A stretch of DNA of 64,000 nt from CAWJFJ01 sp963800065 (GTDB lineage Bacteria; Actinomycetota; Acidimicrobiia; Acidimicrobiales; UBA8190). The DNA lies in contig CAWCZO010000008.1 of assembly GCA_963800065.1 (NCBI GenBank), positions 930,001 to 994,000 of the forward strand, in the 5' to 3' direction. The translations under genes and the position numbers were made by a program. Below the pieces are notes generated by a model. The model did no database searches. It was not told where the DNA came from and saw only the letters and a list, made by a program, of their open reading frames with translations. Of this stretch, positions 56,763 to 64,000 are shown one piece after another (position 1 is the stretch's first letter; each line of letters begins with the position of its first letter).

Positions 56763-57643
56763 ACCACGACGACGTGGCCGAGCTTCTCGGCGCCTACGCC
56801 CTCGACGCCGTGGACCCCGACGAGGCGACGTCGATCCAGGCCCACATCGACGAGTGCCCGCGCTGCGCGGCGGAGCTGGCCCAGCTCCACGAGGTGGCCG
56901 CCCTGCTGGCCAACACCGGCAGTGACGCCTCGGTCGAGCTGTGGGACAAGATCGCCGCCCGTCTCGACCCACCCGGTGACCCGCCCCCCACCGCCACCGT
57001 CCTCGACGCCGCCCTGGCCGACGCCCTCCCCCGGCGGCTGTCGCAGAGGCACCGGCGCGTCCGGTGGTCGGCCTCGGCCGCTGTCGGTGCCGTGGCCGCC
57101 GCCGTCATCGTCCTGCTGGCCCTCCAGGTCGGTCATCTCGACAACCGGGTGGGCCAGCTCGACCAACACGGCTTGTCACAGGCCGTGCAGGCGGCCCTTC
57201 AGGATCCCCGGGCCCGCCGGGTGGCGCTGACGAGCACGTCGCCCCGGAGGGCCACCGTGGCCGACATCGTCGTCCTGCCGTCGGGATCTGGCTATCTCTT
57301 CGACAACCGGCTGCGCCGCCTGGCGCCGGACCGGACCTACCAGCTGTGGGGTCTGGAGCACGGTCGGGCCATCTCGCTCGGGCTCCTCGGAAACCACGCC
57401 GCCGAGGTGCCCTTCACCGAGGGGACCGGCACCGCCATCACCGCCTACGCCGTCACGGCCGAACAGGCCGGCGGGGCCGTGGCGCCTACGCGCCCCCCGT
57501 GGCCGAGAGCGCACCGCTGCAGACCTGATCAGGAGGGCGGCGAGCCCAGGTACCGCCCGAACCAGTCGAGGGTGCGCTCCCACCCGTCGTGGGCCGCCTC
57601 CTCGTGGTACGAGTCGGGTCGTGCGTCACAGTGGAACCCGTGA
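56759..57643 (+). CDS. RskA-type anti-sigma factor, C-terminus frameshifted
   Basis: N-terminus MNHDDVAELLGAYALDAVDPDEATSIQAHIDECPRCAAEL is the zinc-associated anti-sigma domain (His, CxxC). A single membrane segment WSASAAVGAVAAAVIVLLAL and the extracytoplasmic RskA domain (TYQLWGLEHGRAISLGLLG, YAVTAEQAGGAVAPT) follow. After residue about 243 the frame turns to Arg/Pro-rich sequence and overlaps the convergent hydrolase gene by 115 nt. One extra C in the C6 run near 57490 would give the expected end VAESAPLQT and a stop at 57526-57528, exactly abutting the convergent gene. The real protein probably ends there (about 256 residues). Confidence 0.85.
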   Translation: MNHDDVAELLGAYALDAVDPDEATSIQAHIDECPRCAAELAQLHEVAALLANTGSDASVELWDKIAARLDPPGDPPPTATVLDAALADALPRRLSQRHRRVRWSASAAVGAVAAAVIVLLALQVGHLDNRVGQLDQHGLSQAVQAALQDPRARRVALTSTSPRRATVADIVVLPSGSGYLFDNRLRRLAPDRTYQLWGLEHGRAISLGLLGNHAAEVPFTEGTGTAITAYAVTAEQAGGAVAPTRPPWPRAHRCRPDQEGGEPRYRPNQSRVRSHPSWAASSWYESGRASQWNP

Positions 57644-58251
57644 CCGGCACCGGCGTAGCGGACGATCTCGGTCGGCACCGGCGCCGTGGCCGACGCTGCC
57701 CGCAGTGCCTCCACCTGCTCGACGGGGATGCCCTGATCGGCGTCTCCGAACAGACCGAGCCACGGCGTCCGGAGCCCAGGGGCCATCTCCACCAGGGGCG
57801 GCATCCCGAAGCGCCCCTCCCCCACTCCCCCGCCGTAGAAGGTGACCGCCGCACCCAGGGCACGGCGGGCGGCGGCCAGGAAGGTCACCGAGCCACCCAT
57901 GCAGAAGCCGACCACCCCCACCCGGGAGGCGGCGAAGCCGGCGTCGGCCAGGTAGGCCAGGGTGGCATCGAGGTCCTCGAGCAGCCCGGTCTCGGTCAGC
58001 GCCTGCATCAGCGGCATGATCTTCTCGAAATTGCCGTAGTCGAGCTCGGGATCCCCGCTGCGGTGGAAGAGATGCGGTGCCACGGCGCGGTACCCGGCGT
58101 GGGCGAACCGACGGGTCACGTCCTCGATGTGGTCGTTGACCCCGAACGCCTCCTGCAGGACGATCACGGCGCCCGGCGGGGCACCTTGGGGTTCGACGTC
58201 GTACAGCCCCATGTCGCCGCCACCCGTCGTCACACTGACCGTCGTCGCCAT
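57529..58251 (-). CDS. Dienelactone hydrolase family protein
   Basis: A 240-residue alpha/beta hydrolase. The nucleophile Cys is in GFCMGGSVTFLAA (Cys in place of Ser, typical for the family), the acid in FGDADQGIP, and His in GAGHGFHCD; VLQEAFGVNDHIEDV provides the conserved Glu. GAGGAGG precedes the ATG. The substrate is not evident; many family members hydrolyse lactones or esters. Convergent with the anti-sigma gene. Confidence 0.9.
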   Translation of the reverse strand: MATTVSVTTGGGDMGLYDVEPQGAPPGAVIVLQEAFGVNDHIEDVTRRFAHAGYRAVAPHLFHRSGDPELDYGNFEKIMPLMQALTETGLLEDLDATLAYLADAGFAASRVGVVGFCMGGSVTFLAAARRALGAAVTFYGGGVGEGRFGMPPLVEMAPGLRTPWLGLFGDADQGIPVEQVEALRAASATAPVPTEIVRYAGAGHGFHCDARPDSYHEEAAHDGWERTLDWFGRYLGSPPS

Positions 58252-58357
58252 CGATCCTCCTCGCCGTGCGCCTGTCTGGTCGCGCTATCGCCCCAATCCT
58301 GGCCCACGGCGGCGGCGGGCGTCGTTCAGGAGCGCAGACCATCTGGCGGGGAGCCGT

Positions 58358-58363
58358 TAGCCT
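58358..58363 (+). promoter_or_regulatory. -10 element (TAGCCT) for the PIG-L gene
   Basis: TAGCCT 8 nt before ATG 58372; predicted leader about 2 nt. Confidence 0.45.
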
Positions 58364-58371
58364 GCGCGTCC

Positions 58372-59166
58372 ATGGCCACCGCCGTGTTCTTCCACGCCCA
58401 CCCCGACGACGAGGCCATCGCCACCGCCGGCACCATGGCCCGGCTGGCCGCCGACGGGCACCGGGTCGTCCTCGTCACGGCGACACGCGGCGAGCTCGGA
58501 GAGGTCCCCGACGGGTTCCTTCACCCCGGCGAGACCTTGGCCGACCGACGCGCTCTCGAGCTCGACGCCGCCTGCACCATCCTCGGGGTGGCCCGCCACG
58601 AGTACCTGGGCTACGGCGATTCGGGGATGGAGGGCGAGGACAGCAACAACGATCCCGGGTGCTTCTGGCAGGCCGACGTCGGCGAGGCGGCCACGCGTCT
58701 GGCCGCCATCCTCCGGGCCGAGAAGGCCGACGTCCTGACCGCCTACGACGAACACGGGAACTACGGCCACCCCGACCACGTCCAGGTCCACCGGGTCGGA
58801 TTGCGGGCCGGTGAGATGGCCGGGGTCCCCCGTGTCTTCATGGCCACCGTCAACCGCGACTACCTGACCGGCTTGCTGGCCACGGCCGACGGCGCTGCCC
58901 TGGCCGGCGAACGTGAAGGGCCCTCCATCGACAATCTGGGCGTGACCGAGGAGCGCATCACCACGGCGGTGGACGTGAACGCCTTTCTCGACCAGAAGCG
59001 CCGGGCCATGGAGGCGCACGCCAGTCAGATCTCCGAGACGTCGTTCTTCCTGTCCATGCCGGCCGAGGCCTTCGCCGCCGTCTGGGGGCTCGAGTGGTAC
59101 ATCCGGGTCGGAGCCGAGGCCACGCGCCCCTTCGAGGGCTCCCTCCTGGCCGAACAGGGGCGCTGA
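58372..59166 (+). CDS. PIG-L family deacetylase (Mca/MshB-like)
   Basis: A 264-residue zinc hydrolase. The metal motif FFHAHPDDEAIATAGTMARL is at the N-terminus and the second His group is HGNYGHPDHVQVHRVG. Such actinobacterial proteins deacetylate GlcNAc-inositol (MshB) or cleave mycothiol S-conjugates (Mca) in mycothiol metabolism; the close spacing of motifs does not tell the two apart. A DinB-family gene follows after 2 nt, and some DinB-like proteins are mycothiol or bacillithiol dependent, so a shared thiol role is possible. Confidence 0.85.
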   Translation: MATAVFFHAHPDDEAIATAGTMARLAADGHRVVLVTATRGELGEVPDGFLHPGETLADRRALELDAACTILGVARHEYLGYGDSGMEGEDSNNDPGCFWQADVGEAATRLAAILRAEKADVLTAYDEHGNYGHPDHVQVHRVGLRAGEMAGVPRVFMATVNRDYLTGLLATADGAALAGEREGPSIDNLGVTEERITTAVDVNAFLDQKRRAMEAHASQISETSFFLSMPAEAFAAVWGLEWYIRVGAEATRPFEGSLLAEQGR

Positions 59167-59168
59167 GC

Positions 59169-59654
59169 GTGGACCACGACGACGATCGCAACGCTCCCGT
59201 CGTCGTCGCCGGGGAGATCGAGACGTCGCTGGCCTTTCTCGGCTATCTCCGCCAGGGGGTGTCCCGCAAGCTCGACGGCCTCACCGATGACCAGGTCCGG
59301 GTGACCCTGGTGCCGTCGGGAACGAGTCTTCTGGGGTTGGTCAAGCATCTGACCTCGGTGGAGGCGTACTGGATGCAGCGGCGCTTCGCCGGACTCGACG
59401 TGGCTCTCGTCGCCGACAGCTTCTCGGTCACCGCCGATGACACCGTCACCTCGGTCCGAGACGCCTACGACGGGGCCGCCCGGCGGACCGACGCCATCGC
59501 CCTGGCCGCCGGCGATCCCGAACGACCGCTGGCCCGCAGCACCCACGGGTTGACGTTGCGCTGGGCCCTGGCCCACGTCACCGAAGAGACGGCACGCCAC
59601 GCCGGGCACGCCGACATCCTGCGCGAGCTGATCGACGGCGCCACCGGACGGTGA
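59169..59654 (+). CDS. DinB/DUF664 family protein
   Basis: A 161-residue four-helix-bundle protein. The block LVKHLTSVEAYWMQRRFAG supplies one histidine, and LRWALAHVTEETARHAGHADILRELIDG provides two more at the usual spacing for a nickel or zinc site. Some relatives are mycothiol-dependent transferases. Two nucleotides separate it from the PIG-L gene, so they are co-transcribed. Confidence 0.82.
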   Translation: MDHDDDRNAPVVVAGEIETSLAFLGYLRQGVSRKLDGLTDDQVRVTLVPSGTSLLGLVKHLTSVEAYWMQRRFAGLDVALVADSFSVTADDTVTSVRDAYDGAARRTDAIALAAGDPERPLARSTHGLTLRWALAHVTEETARHAGHADILRELIDGATGR

Positions 59655-59666
59655 GAGGCGCCGGTG

Positions 59667-61142
59667 TCAGCCGGCCGGCGCCTGCCCCAGGGTGACCGAG
59701 ATCGTCTTCTTGCTCTGCCCCCGCCACAGCCCGATCGAGGCCGTGCTCCCCACGGCAGAGGATTGGACGTCGGTGGTGAGGTCCAGAGCCGAGTTCACCG
59801 CCTTGCCGTTGTACGAGACGATCACGTCGCCCTGTTCGATGCCGGCGTTGTCAGCCGGTGACCCCTGCTCCACCGAGACCACGACGGCGCCGGACGACGG
59901 GACGAAGCCGTAGGCCTGCTGGATCTGGCTCGTCTCGTCCTCCACCTCCACTCCGATGTACGCCTTGGAGGCGTGGGTGGTCCCACCCTGGCGCAGCTGC
60001 GACAGCAGTCCCTGGATGGTCGAGGCGGGAATGGCGAAACCGATGTTCTGCGCCGGGGCGTTGCCCTCGCTCGACGCCGCCACCGCCGTGTTCATGCCGA
60101 TCACCTGGCCGGCGGAGTCGACCAGGGCGCCGCCCGAGTTGCCCGAATTGATGGCGGCATCGGTCTGGATGATGTCGGTGAGGGTCTCCGTCGTCCCCCC
60201 GCTGCTGTCGCCGGCCTCGACGGTGCGACCGGTGGCCGAGACGATCCCCGACGTGACGGTGGGCGTCCCCGCCGAGAGGCCCAGGGCGTTGCCCACGGCG
60301 ATGACGGCGTCGCCCACTTCGAGCTGGCGGGAGTCCCCGAAGGTGATGGCCTGAAGGTTCGGCGGCGGCGAGTCGATCTTGAGCAGGGCCACGTCGCTGC
60401 TCGGGTCGGCACCGACCAGCGTCGTCGGGAGGGCCTTGGTCTGACCGTAGAGGGTGACCGTGATGGTGGTGGCGCCGGAGATGACGTGATTGTTGGTGAT
60501 GATCTCGCCGTCGGTGGAGATGATCATTCCCGTTCCCTGATCCTCCTGGGTGCCGGCCGGCGCCGGGCCGAAGAGACCTTCGGCACCGCTCGAGGCCGGA
60601 CCCTTGGCGTCGATGGACACCACTTCGGGGAGGATCTGCTTCACGATCATGGGGATCGAGGCGTTGCCGGCCAGCGCCGGACCGGGACTGGCCGAGCCCA
60701 CCCTGATGGAGCTGTTGCCGACCGTGGAGCCACCCGTTCCGACCGCCTCGGCGATCCCGGCCCCGACGGCCCCGCCCACCAGTGCCGCCACCACGGCGAC
60801 CACCAGCCAGCGGGGCGACGTCCGTCCCGCCGGAGGCGGAGGCGGCGGGACCAACGCCGCCGGGGGCCAGGTGGTGGGCGGTGGCCCGCCGTAGGGGGGG
60901 ACCCCGCCGCCGGGGGCGGTCGGGGGCCATCCCGACCCGGTCGGCGGGGTGGGGCCGGACGGCCAGCCCGAGGGTCCGGTCGTCGGTGCCGATGGTTCGG
61001 CCGGCGGGACCGACGGCGGTGGCACCGAGGGCGGGGGCGTCTCGGCCGGGGCCGGGAGCGAGGGATCGTGGCCCCCCAGGGACGGCGGAGGTGACGGAGT
61101 CCCGGGCTCGGTGCTCGCTGGCTCCTGGTGCTCGTCATCCAC
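59667..61142 (-). CDS. HtrA/DegP-like serine protease with PDZ domain
   Basis: A 491-residue membrane-anchored protease. The first 110 residues are a cytosolic Pro-rich, low-complexity arm, followed by a membrane segment WLVVAVVAALVGGAVGAGIAEAV. The extracytoplasmic trypsin domain has His in ITNNHVISG, Asp in PSSDVALLKI and Ser in INSGNSGGALVD. A PDZ domain (GAVVVSVEQGSPADNAGIEQGDVIVSYNG) ends the protein. It acts in envelope protein quality control. GTG 61142 is preceded by AGGAG. Typical actinobacterial PepD/HtrA layout. Confidence 0.93.
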   Translation of the reverse strand: MDDEHQEPASTEPGTPSPPPSLGGHDPSLPAPAETPPPSVPPPSVPPAEPSAPTTGPSGWPSGPTPPTGSGWPPTAPGGGVPPYGGPPPTTWPPAALVPPPPPPAGRTSPRWLVVAVVAALVGGAVGAGIAEAVGTGGSTVGNSSIRVGSASPGPALAGNASIPMIVKQILPEVVSIDAKGPASSGAEGLFGPAPAGTQEDQGTGMIISTDGEIITNNHVISGATTITVTLYGQTKALPTTLVGADPSSDVALLKIDSPPPNLQAITFGDSRQLEVGDAVIAVGNALGLSAGTPTVTSGIVSATGRTVEAGDSSGGTTETLTDIIQTDAAINSGNSGGALVDSAGQVIGMNTAVAASSEGNAPAQNIGFAIPASTIQGLLSQLRQGGTTHASKAYIGVEVEDETSQIQQAYGFVPSSGAVVVSVEQGSPADNAGIEQGDVIVSYNGKAVNSALDLTTDVQSSAVGSTASIGLWRGQSKKTISVTLGQAPAG

Positions 61143-61348
61143 CGTCGATACTCCTGTCGTCGGGCCGAAGAGGGGGCATTCTCGATTCGACCTGCCTGCG
61201 CAGGCAATTGCCAGACTAGAGAGGCGGGCCGCGCCGTTGGCGCGCAGAGGTCGAATTCACAGGACCTCCACAGCCTTCCGGGCCTGGTCACCGACGCCTG
61301 ACCGGGAACTCGGCAGTCACTTTGTTCTCAAACAGCCACTGTCGGCGG

Positions 61349-61354
61349 TAGCGT
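61349..61354 (+). promoter_or_regulatory. -10 element (TAGCGT)
   Basis: TAGCGT lies 10 nt before ATG 61365; the in-frame GTG at 61353 overlaps it and is unlikely to be the start. Confidence 0.4.
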
Positions 61355-61364
61355 GGTCGCTCGG

Positions 61365-62744
61365 ATGTCCCGCCGGATCGATATCGAGCTGACCAGCCGT
61401 CGCGACGACGGATCGTGGACCTGGCGCGCCCCGGGGGCCCGGCAGCCCCGGGGCTCGCTCGACGGCGGTCTTGTCCCCGCCCTGGCCAAGGTCGGCGACG
61501 TCCTGCGGGCGGAGGCCGACTTCGAGCTCGAAGGGATCACGGTGACCGCCGTCCACGCCCCCCGGGCCGAGGAGAGCAACGGCGGCGGCAAGCAACGGAT
61601 CGAAGTGGTCGGATCGGGCCGGGACAAGGTCGACGGCGTATCGATCTCGCTCGTCCCCGGAAGCCGGCGCGACCGGGACGACGGGGACCGCGACCGACGG
61701 CCACGACGTTCCTCACCCGATCGGGGGGCGGACCGGAGCGGTCCCAGCCGACCGGCGGCGGCCCGTGCCGGCGGCGGGCGCGACGAGAGATCGGCTGGCG
61801 CCGACGGCGCCGGCCGACCCCGATCGCCGGAGCGCACGCGCCCGAGTCGGGGTCCGGGTACCGGACGTCCCGAGCGCGATGGCGATCAGGCCCGGCGTCC
61901 CGGAGCCGCCCGGGCCGGGAGCGACAGACCGCAGCGCGATCGCGACGACCGCCCGCAGCGGCGCGAGCGTCCCCGCCGGGCCGAGCCGGTGGCCACCCAC
62001 CGCAACGCCGCCCTGGCGGCGTTGAGCCCGGAACAGATCCCCGTGGCCGAGCAATTGCTGCGCGGCGGGATCCCCGCCGTCCGCCAGGCCATCGACGAGC
62101 AGAACGCGCGGGCGCGTTCCGAGGGCCGGGCCGAGGTGTCGCCCCAACCGCTTCTCACCATGGCCGAAGAACTGCAGCCCCGGATGAGCCTGGCCGCCTG
62201 GAAGGACCGGGCCGTGGCCCTGCGGGCCGCCGGGCGAGATGCTCCGCTGCGCGAGATGCGCTCGGTGGTGGCCGGCGCCTCCACCGTCAGCCTCGACGAG
62301 GAGGCCCGCGAGCTGGTCGGCGCGCTACGCGAGGCTCTGGACTCGAGGGTGACCGCTCTGCGCGAGGCGTGGCTCGGTCGTATCGTCACCGCTCTCGACG
62401 ACTCCCGCGTGTCCGACGCCCTCCGGGTGGCGTCCCGCCCCCCCGAGCCCACCGCCCGGGTGCCGGCCGACCTGGCCGTCCGCCTGGCCGAGACGGCCGG
62501 CACCACCATGGCCCCGACGGTGGACGAGGCCGCCTGGATCGATCTCCTCGATGCGGTGGTCAAGTCCCCCGTCCGCCGCACCGTGAAGCCGGCCGGCCTG
62601 CCGCCCGACCCCACCCCCGAGCTCCTCACGGCGGCGCGCCATGCGGCGGGACTCGTTCCCGAGCTGGCCCGACTGCTCGGCCTCCCCATCCCCCCACCCC
62701 CCGGACCCCGTCGGGCCGGAGCCGTCGCCGCCAGGCGGAGCTGA
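61365..62744 (+). CDS. Hypothetical protein with Arg/Asp-rich disordered linker
   Basis: A 459-residue protein with a small ordered N-terminus (MSRRIDIELTSRRDDGSWTWRAPGARQPRG, then a beta-type segment to residue about 95). A disordered linker of about 120 residues rich in Arg, Asp, Gly and Pro comes next, and then a helical C-terminal region (LSPEQIPVAEQLLRGGIPAVRQAI, MAEELQPRMSLAAWKDRAVAL) of about 230 residues. The polyampholyte linker is typical of RNA- or condensate-associated proteins; no named domain is recognised. It lies between htrA and NUDIX/GNAT genes. Confidence 0.65.
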   Translation: MSRRIDIELTSRRDDGSWTWRAPGARQPRGSLDGGLVPALAKVGDVLRAEADFELEGITVTAVHAPRAEESNGGGKQRIEVVGSGRDKVDGVSISLVPGSRRDRDDGDRDRRPRRSSPDRGADRSGPSRPAAARAGGGRDERSAGADGAGRPRSPERTRPSRGPGTGRPERDGDQARRPGAARAGSDRPQRDRDDRPQRRERPRRAEPVATHRNAALAALSPEQIPVAEQLLRGGIPAVRQAIDEQNARARSEGRAEVSPQPLLTMAEELQPRMSLAAWKDRAVALRAAGRDAPLREMRSVVAGASTVSLDEEARELVGALREALDSRVTALREAWLGRIVTALDDSRVSDALRVASRPPEPTARVPADLAVRLAETAGTTMAPTVDEAAWIDLLDAVVKSPVRRTVKPAGLPPDPTPELLTAARHAAGLVPELARLLGLPIPPPPGPRRAGAVAARRS

Positions 62745-62767
62745 GTCGACCGGGCCCGGCCTCGGGC

Positions 62768-63190
62768 TCAGGCGAGCACGCCGTGCTCGAGGAGGAAGTC
62801 CTCGAGTCCTTCGACCAGATCCAGGGTGGCCATCTCGGACCGCGCCACCCAGGCGGCCGCCGCCGCGTCACCACCGGCCGTCGGCGTCGTGTTCCCGGTG
62901 ACGGTGACGGCGAAGTCGAGAATCACGAAGTGGTGACCACTCCCCCGTCGCTCCGTCCACCCCACCAGCGGTCCGCACCGGACCTCCAGCGCCGTCTCCT
63001 CGCGCAGCTCGCGCTCGACGGCGGCCGTGACGGACTCGCCCGCTTCGACGCGACCTCCCGGAACCGTCCAACACCCCACCGCCGGGGGGTTGGCCCGCTG
63101 CACCATCAGCAGAGCGCCGTCCACCACGGCGATCCCTCCGACGGCCACCACCGGCGGGGGCGGCGCCGGACCACCGGTCCCCGCTCTCAC
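62768..63190 (-). CDS. NUDIX hydrolase (MutT-like)
   Basis: A 140-residue hydrolase. The Nudix box is PGGRVEAGESVTAAVERELREETA, broken here for length: G in PGGRVEAGE and the core REL REE are intact. The start GTG 63190 overlaps the GNAT stop as GTGA; the longer open frame upstream is a shadow of the GNAT gene. It probably sanitises or recycles a nucleoside-diphosphate compound. Confidence 0.87.
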   Translation of the reverse strand: MRAGTGGPAPPPPVVAVGGIAVVDGALLMVQRANPPAVGCWTVPGGRVEAGESVTAAVERELREETALEVRCGPLVGWTERRGSGHHFVILDFAVTVTGNTTPTAGGDAAAAAWVARSEMATLDLVEGLEDFLLEHGVLA

Positions 63191-63663
63191 GGGAGGGTGC
63201 GGTGCATGGTGAGGAGACGGGCCTTGAACCCCGCCCCCTCCAGGAAGTTCTTCGTGGCCCGGTCCCCGGGGAGGGCGGTGACGTCCACGCCGCGACACCC
63301 CGATGAGGCGAACCAGGCCACGAGGTCGTCCAGCAGGGCACGGCCCACGCCCACACCGCGGGCCTCGGGCTCCACGTAGAAGGCGTCGACGATCCCGAGC
63401 GAGGACTCGCCCACGGGGTCGACCCGGCCCAGAGCCAGTCCCACCACCGCCCCGTCGACGGTTCCGACCACGACCCGGCGGCGGGCGTCGGCCAGCAGGC
63501 GGTCCAGTCCGCCCGGGCGCAACAAGGCCTTCGCCACCAGTCCCGTCTCGCGTCGGGTGAAGAGGGCGCCACCGCGCACCTCCTGAAGGGAGTTGATGGC
63601 CTCTCGGCACAGCTCGCCGCAGCGTTCGCCGTCGGCGCCACGCGCCACTCTGGCTGCTTCCAC
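63187..63663 (-). CDS. GNAT-family N-acetyltransferase
   Basis: A 158-residue acetyltransferase. The acetyl-CoA site is YVEPEARGVGVGRALLDDLVAWF, with VVGLALGRVDP before it and ATKNFLEGAGFKA after it. The acceptor is unknown. It is co-translated with the NUDIX gene through a GTGA overlap. Confidence 0.85.
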   Translation of the reverse strand: MEAARVARGADGERCGELCREAINSLQEVRGGALFTRRETGLVAKALLRPGGLDRLLADARRRVVVGTVDGAVVGLALGRVDPVGESSLGIVDAFYVEPEARGVGVGRALLDDLVAWFASSGCRGVDVTALPGDRATKNFLEGAGFKARLLTMHRTLP

Positions 63664-63698
63664 GACCGTGCCGCCCGGCCCCGCTGCGATCGCCGCCG

Positions 63699-64000
63699 CT
63701 ACTCTGCGTCGACGCCGGCCAGCAGCTGCTCGACCCGGTTGAGGATCGTCCGGCGGTGCCGGTGCGACTGCTCGTGGGCGCGGACGTCGATGAGCTCCGC
63801 CTGCGACAGACCGGCCAGTCGCTGGACGACCTGCGACGCCGACAGGCTGTCGTAGCCGGGGATGGCCAGGAGCCGGACCGAACCGTTCCCGTTGGCACCG
63901 GCACCGGCTCCCGGCCCGTCCGACTCGACGTCTGCCGCCACGGGCGACGGGGCCGGTTGGCGGGTCACGTCGGGCTCCGGCGGCACCGCATCGGAGACGG
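63699..64000 (-). CDS. Conserved actinobacterial protein, truncated by window edge
   Basis: The frame is open to the edge of the window. A Pro/Ala/Gly-rich disordered segment is followed by the conserved C-terminus IPGYDSLSASQVVQRLAGLSQAELIDVRAHEQSHRHRRTILNRVEQLL, quoted here only to show its pattern: an S-L-S-A-S-Q-V-V start and a basic R-x-T-I-L-N-R end. Similar tails occur in many actinobacterial proteins of unknown function. GTG 63986 is a possible internal start, so the true N-terminus is undecided. Confidence 0.55.
   Translation of the reverse strand, partial: VSDAVPPEPDVTRQPAPSPVAADVESDGPGAGAGANGNGSVRLLAIPGYDSLSASQVVQRLAGLSQAELIDVRAHEQSHRHRRTILNRVEQLLAGVDAE

Overview
The window is GC-rich, densely packed DNA from an actinobacterium. 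The gene orders tlyA-nadK-recN-pyrG-NUDIX-xerD, scpA-scpB-rluB-aroH-tyrA-aroA-cmk-plsC and ispH // radical-SAM/PDZ-der are actinobacterial, and the RskA-type anti-sigma factor and the FtsR-like MerR regulator beside the glycine-cleavage genes agree. A deep-branching class such as Acidimicrobiia is my best guess; that placement is inference, since no rRNA gene is present.

Layout. 1-15.0 kb is a nearly continuous forward housekeeping block: rRNA methylation, NAD kinase, DNA repair, CTP synthesis, chromosome dimer resolution, condensin accessory proteins, aromatic amino acid synthesis, CMP kinase and phospholipid acyltransfer. Only trpS is reversed. 15.0-23.1 kb is a reverse block: a secreted NHL-repeat protein, a large YfhO-like membrane protein, an HD-fold oxygenase-like protein, a DHA2 exporter and ispH. 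A 28-bp divergent promoter region separates it from the forward radical-SAM/PDZ and der genes (23.1-26.3 kb).

26.9-44.5 kb is the accessory region. It opens with tRNA-Pro(GGG), whose 3' 43 bp recur twice downstream and bound two small cassettes without an integrase. The region also holds a duplicated unit (two hairpins plus a 57-aa basic protein), a secreted pentapeptide-repeat protein, a BNR lipoprotein, a 1898-aa secreted RCC1/MBG repeat protein, several DNA repeats, a surface-modification trio (glycosyltransferase-like, sulfatase-fold, sulfotransferase) and a protein with an LAFTG sorting signal.

44.5-64 kb returns to core and semi-core genes: gamma-carbonic anhydrase, FtsR-like regulator, gcvT-gcvPA-gcvPB, a luciferase-like flavoenzyme, class II aldolase, TatA, an ECF sigma/anti-sigma pair, PIG-L deacetylase, DinB, HtrA, NUDIX and GNAT proteins.

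Two themes cut across the window. First, many genes have a TANNNT -10 element (often TAGCNT) only 5-8 nt before the start codon, which implies leaderless or near-leaderless mRNAs; genes inside operons are instead joined by ATGA, GTGA or TGATG overlaps. Second, two reading frames (aroA and the anti-sigma gene) run past their expected stops, and one added base in a homopolymer would restore the expected end in each. The most interesting candidates for something undescribed are the tRNA-Pro cassette array with its conserved hairpin/57-aa module, and the symmetric leaderless divergent promoter between ispH and the radical-SAM gene.
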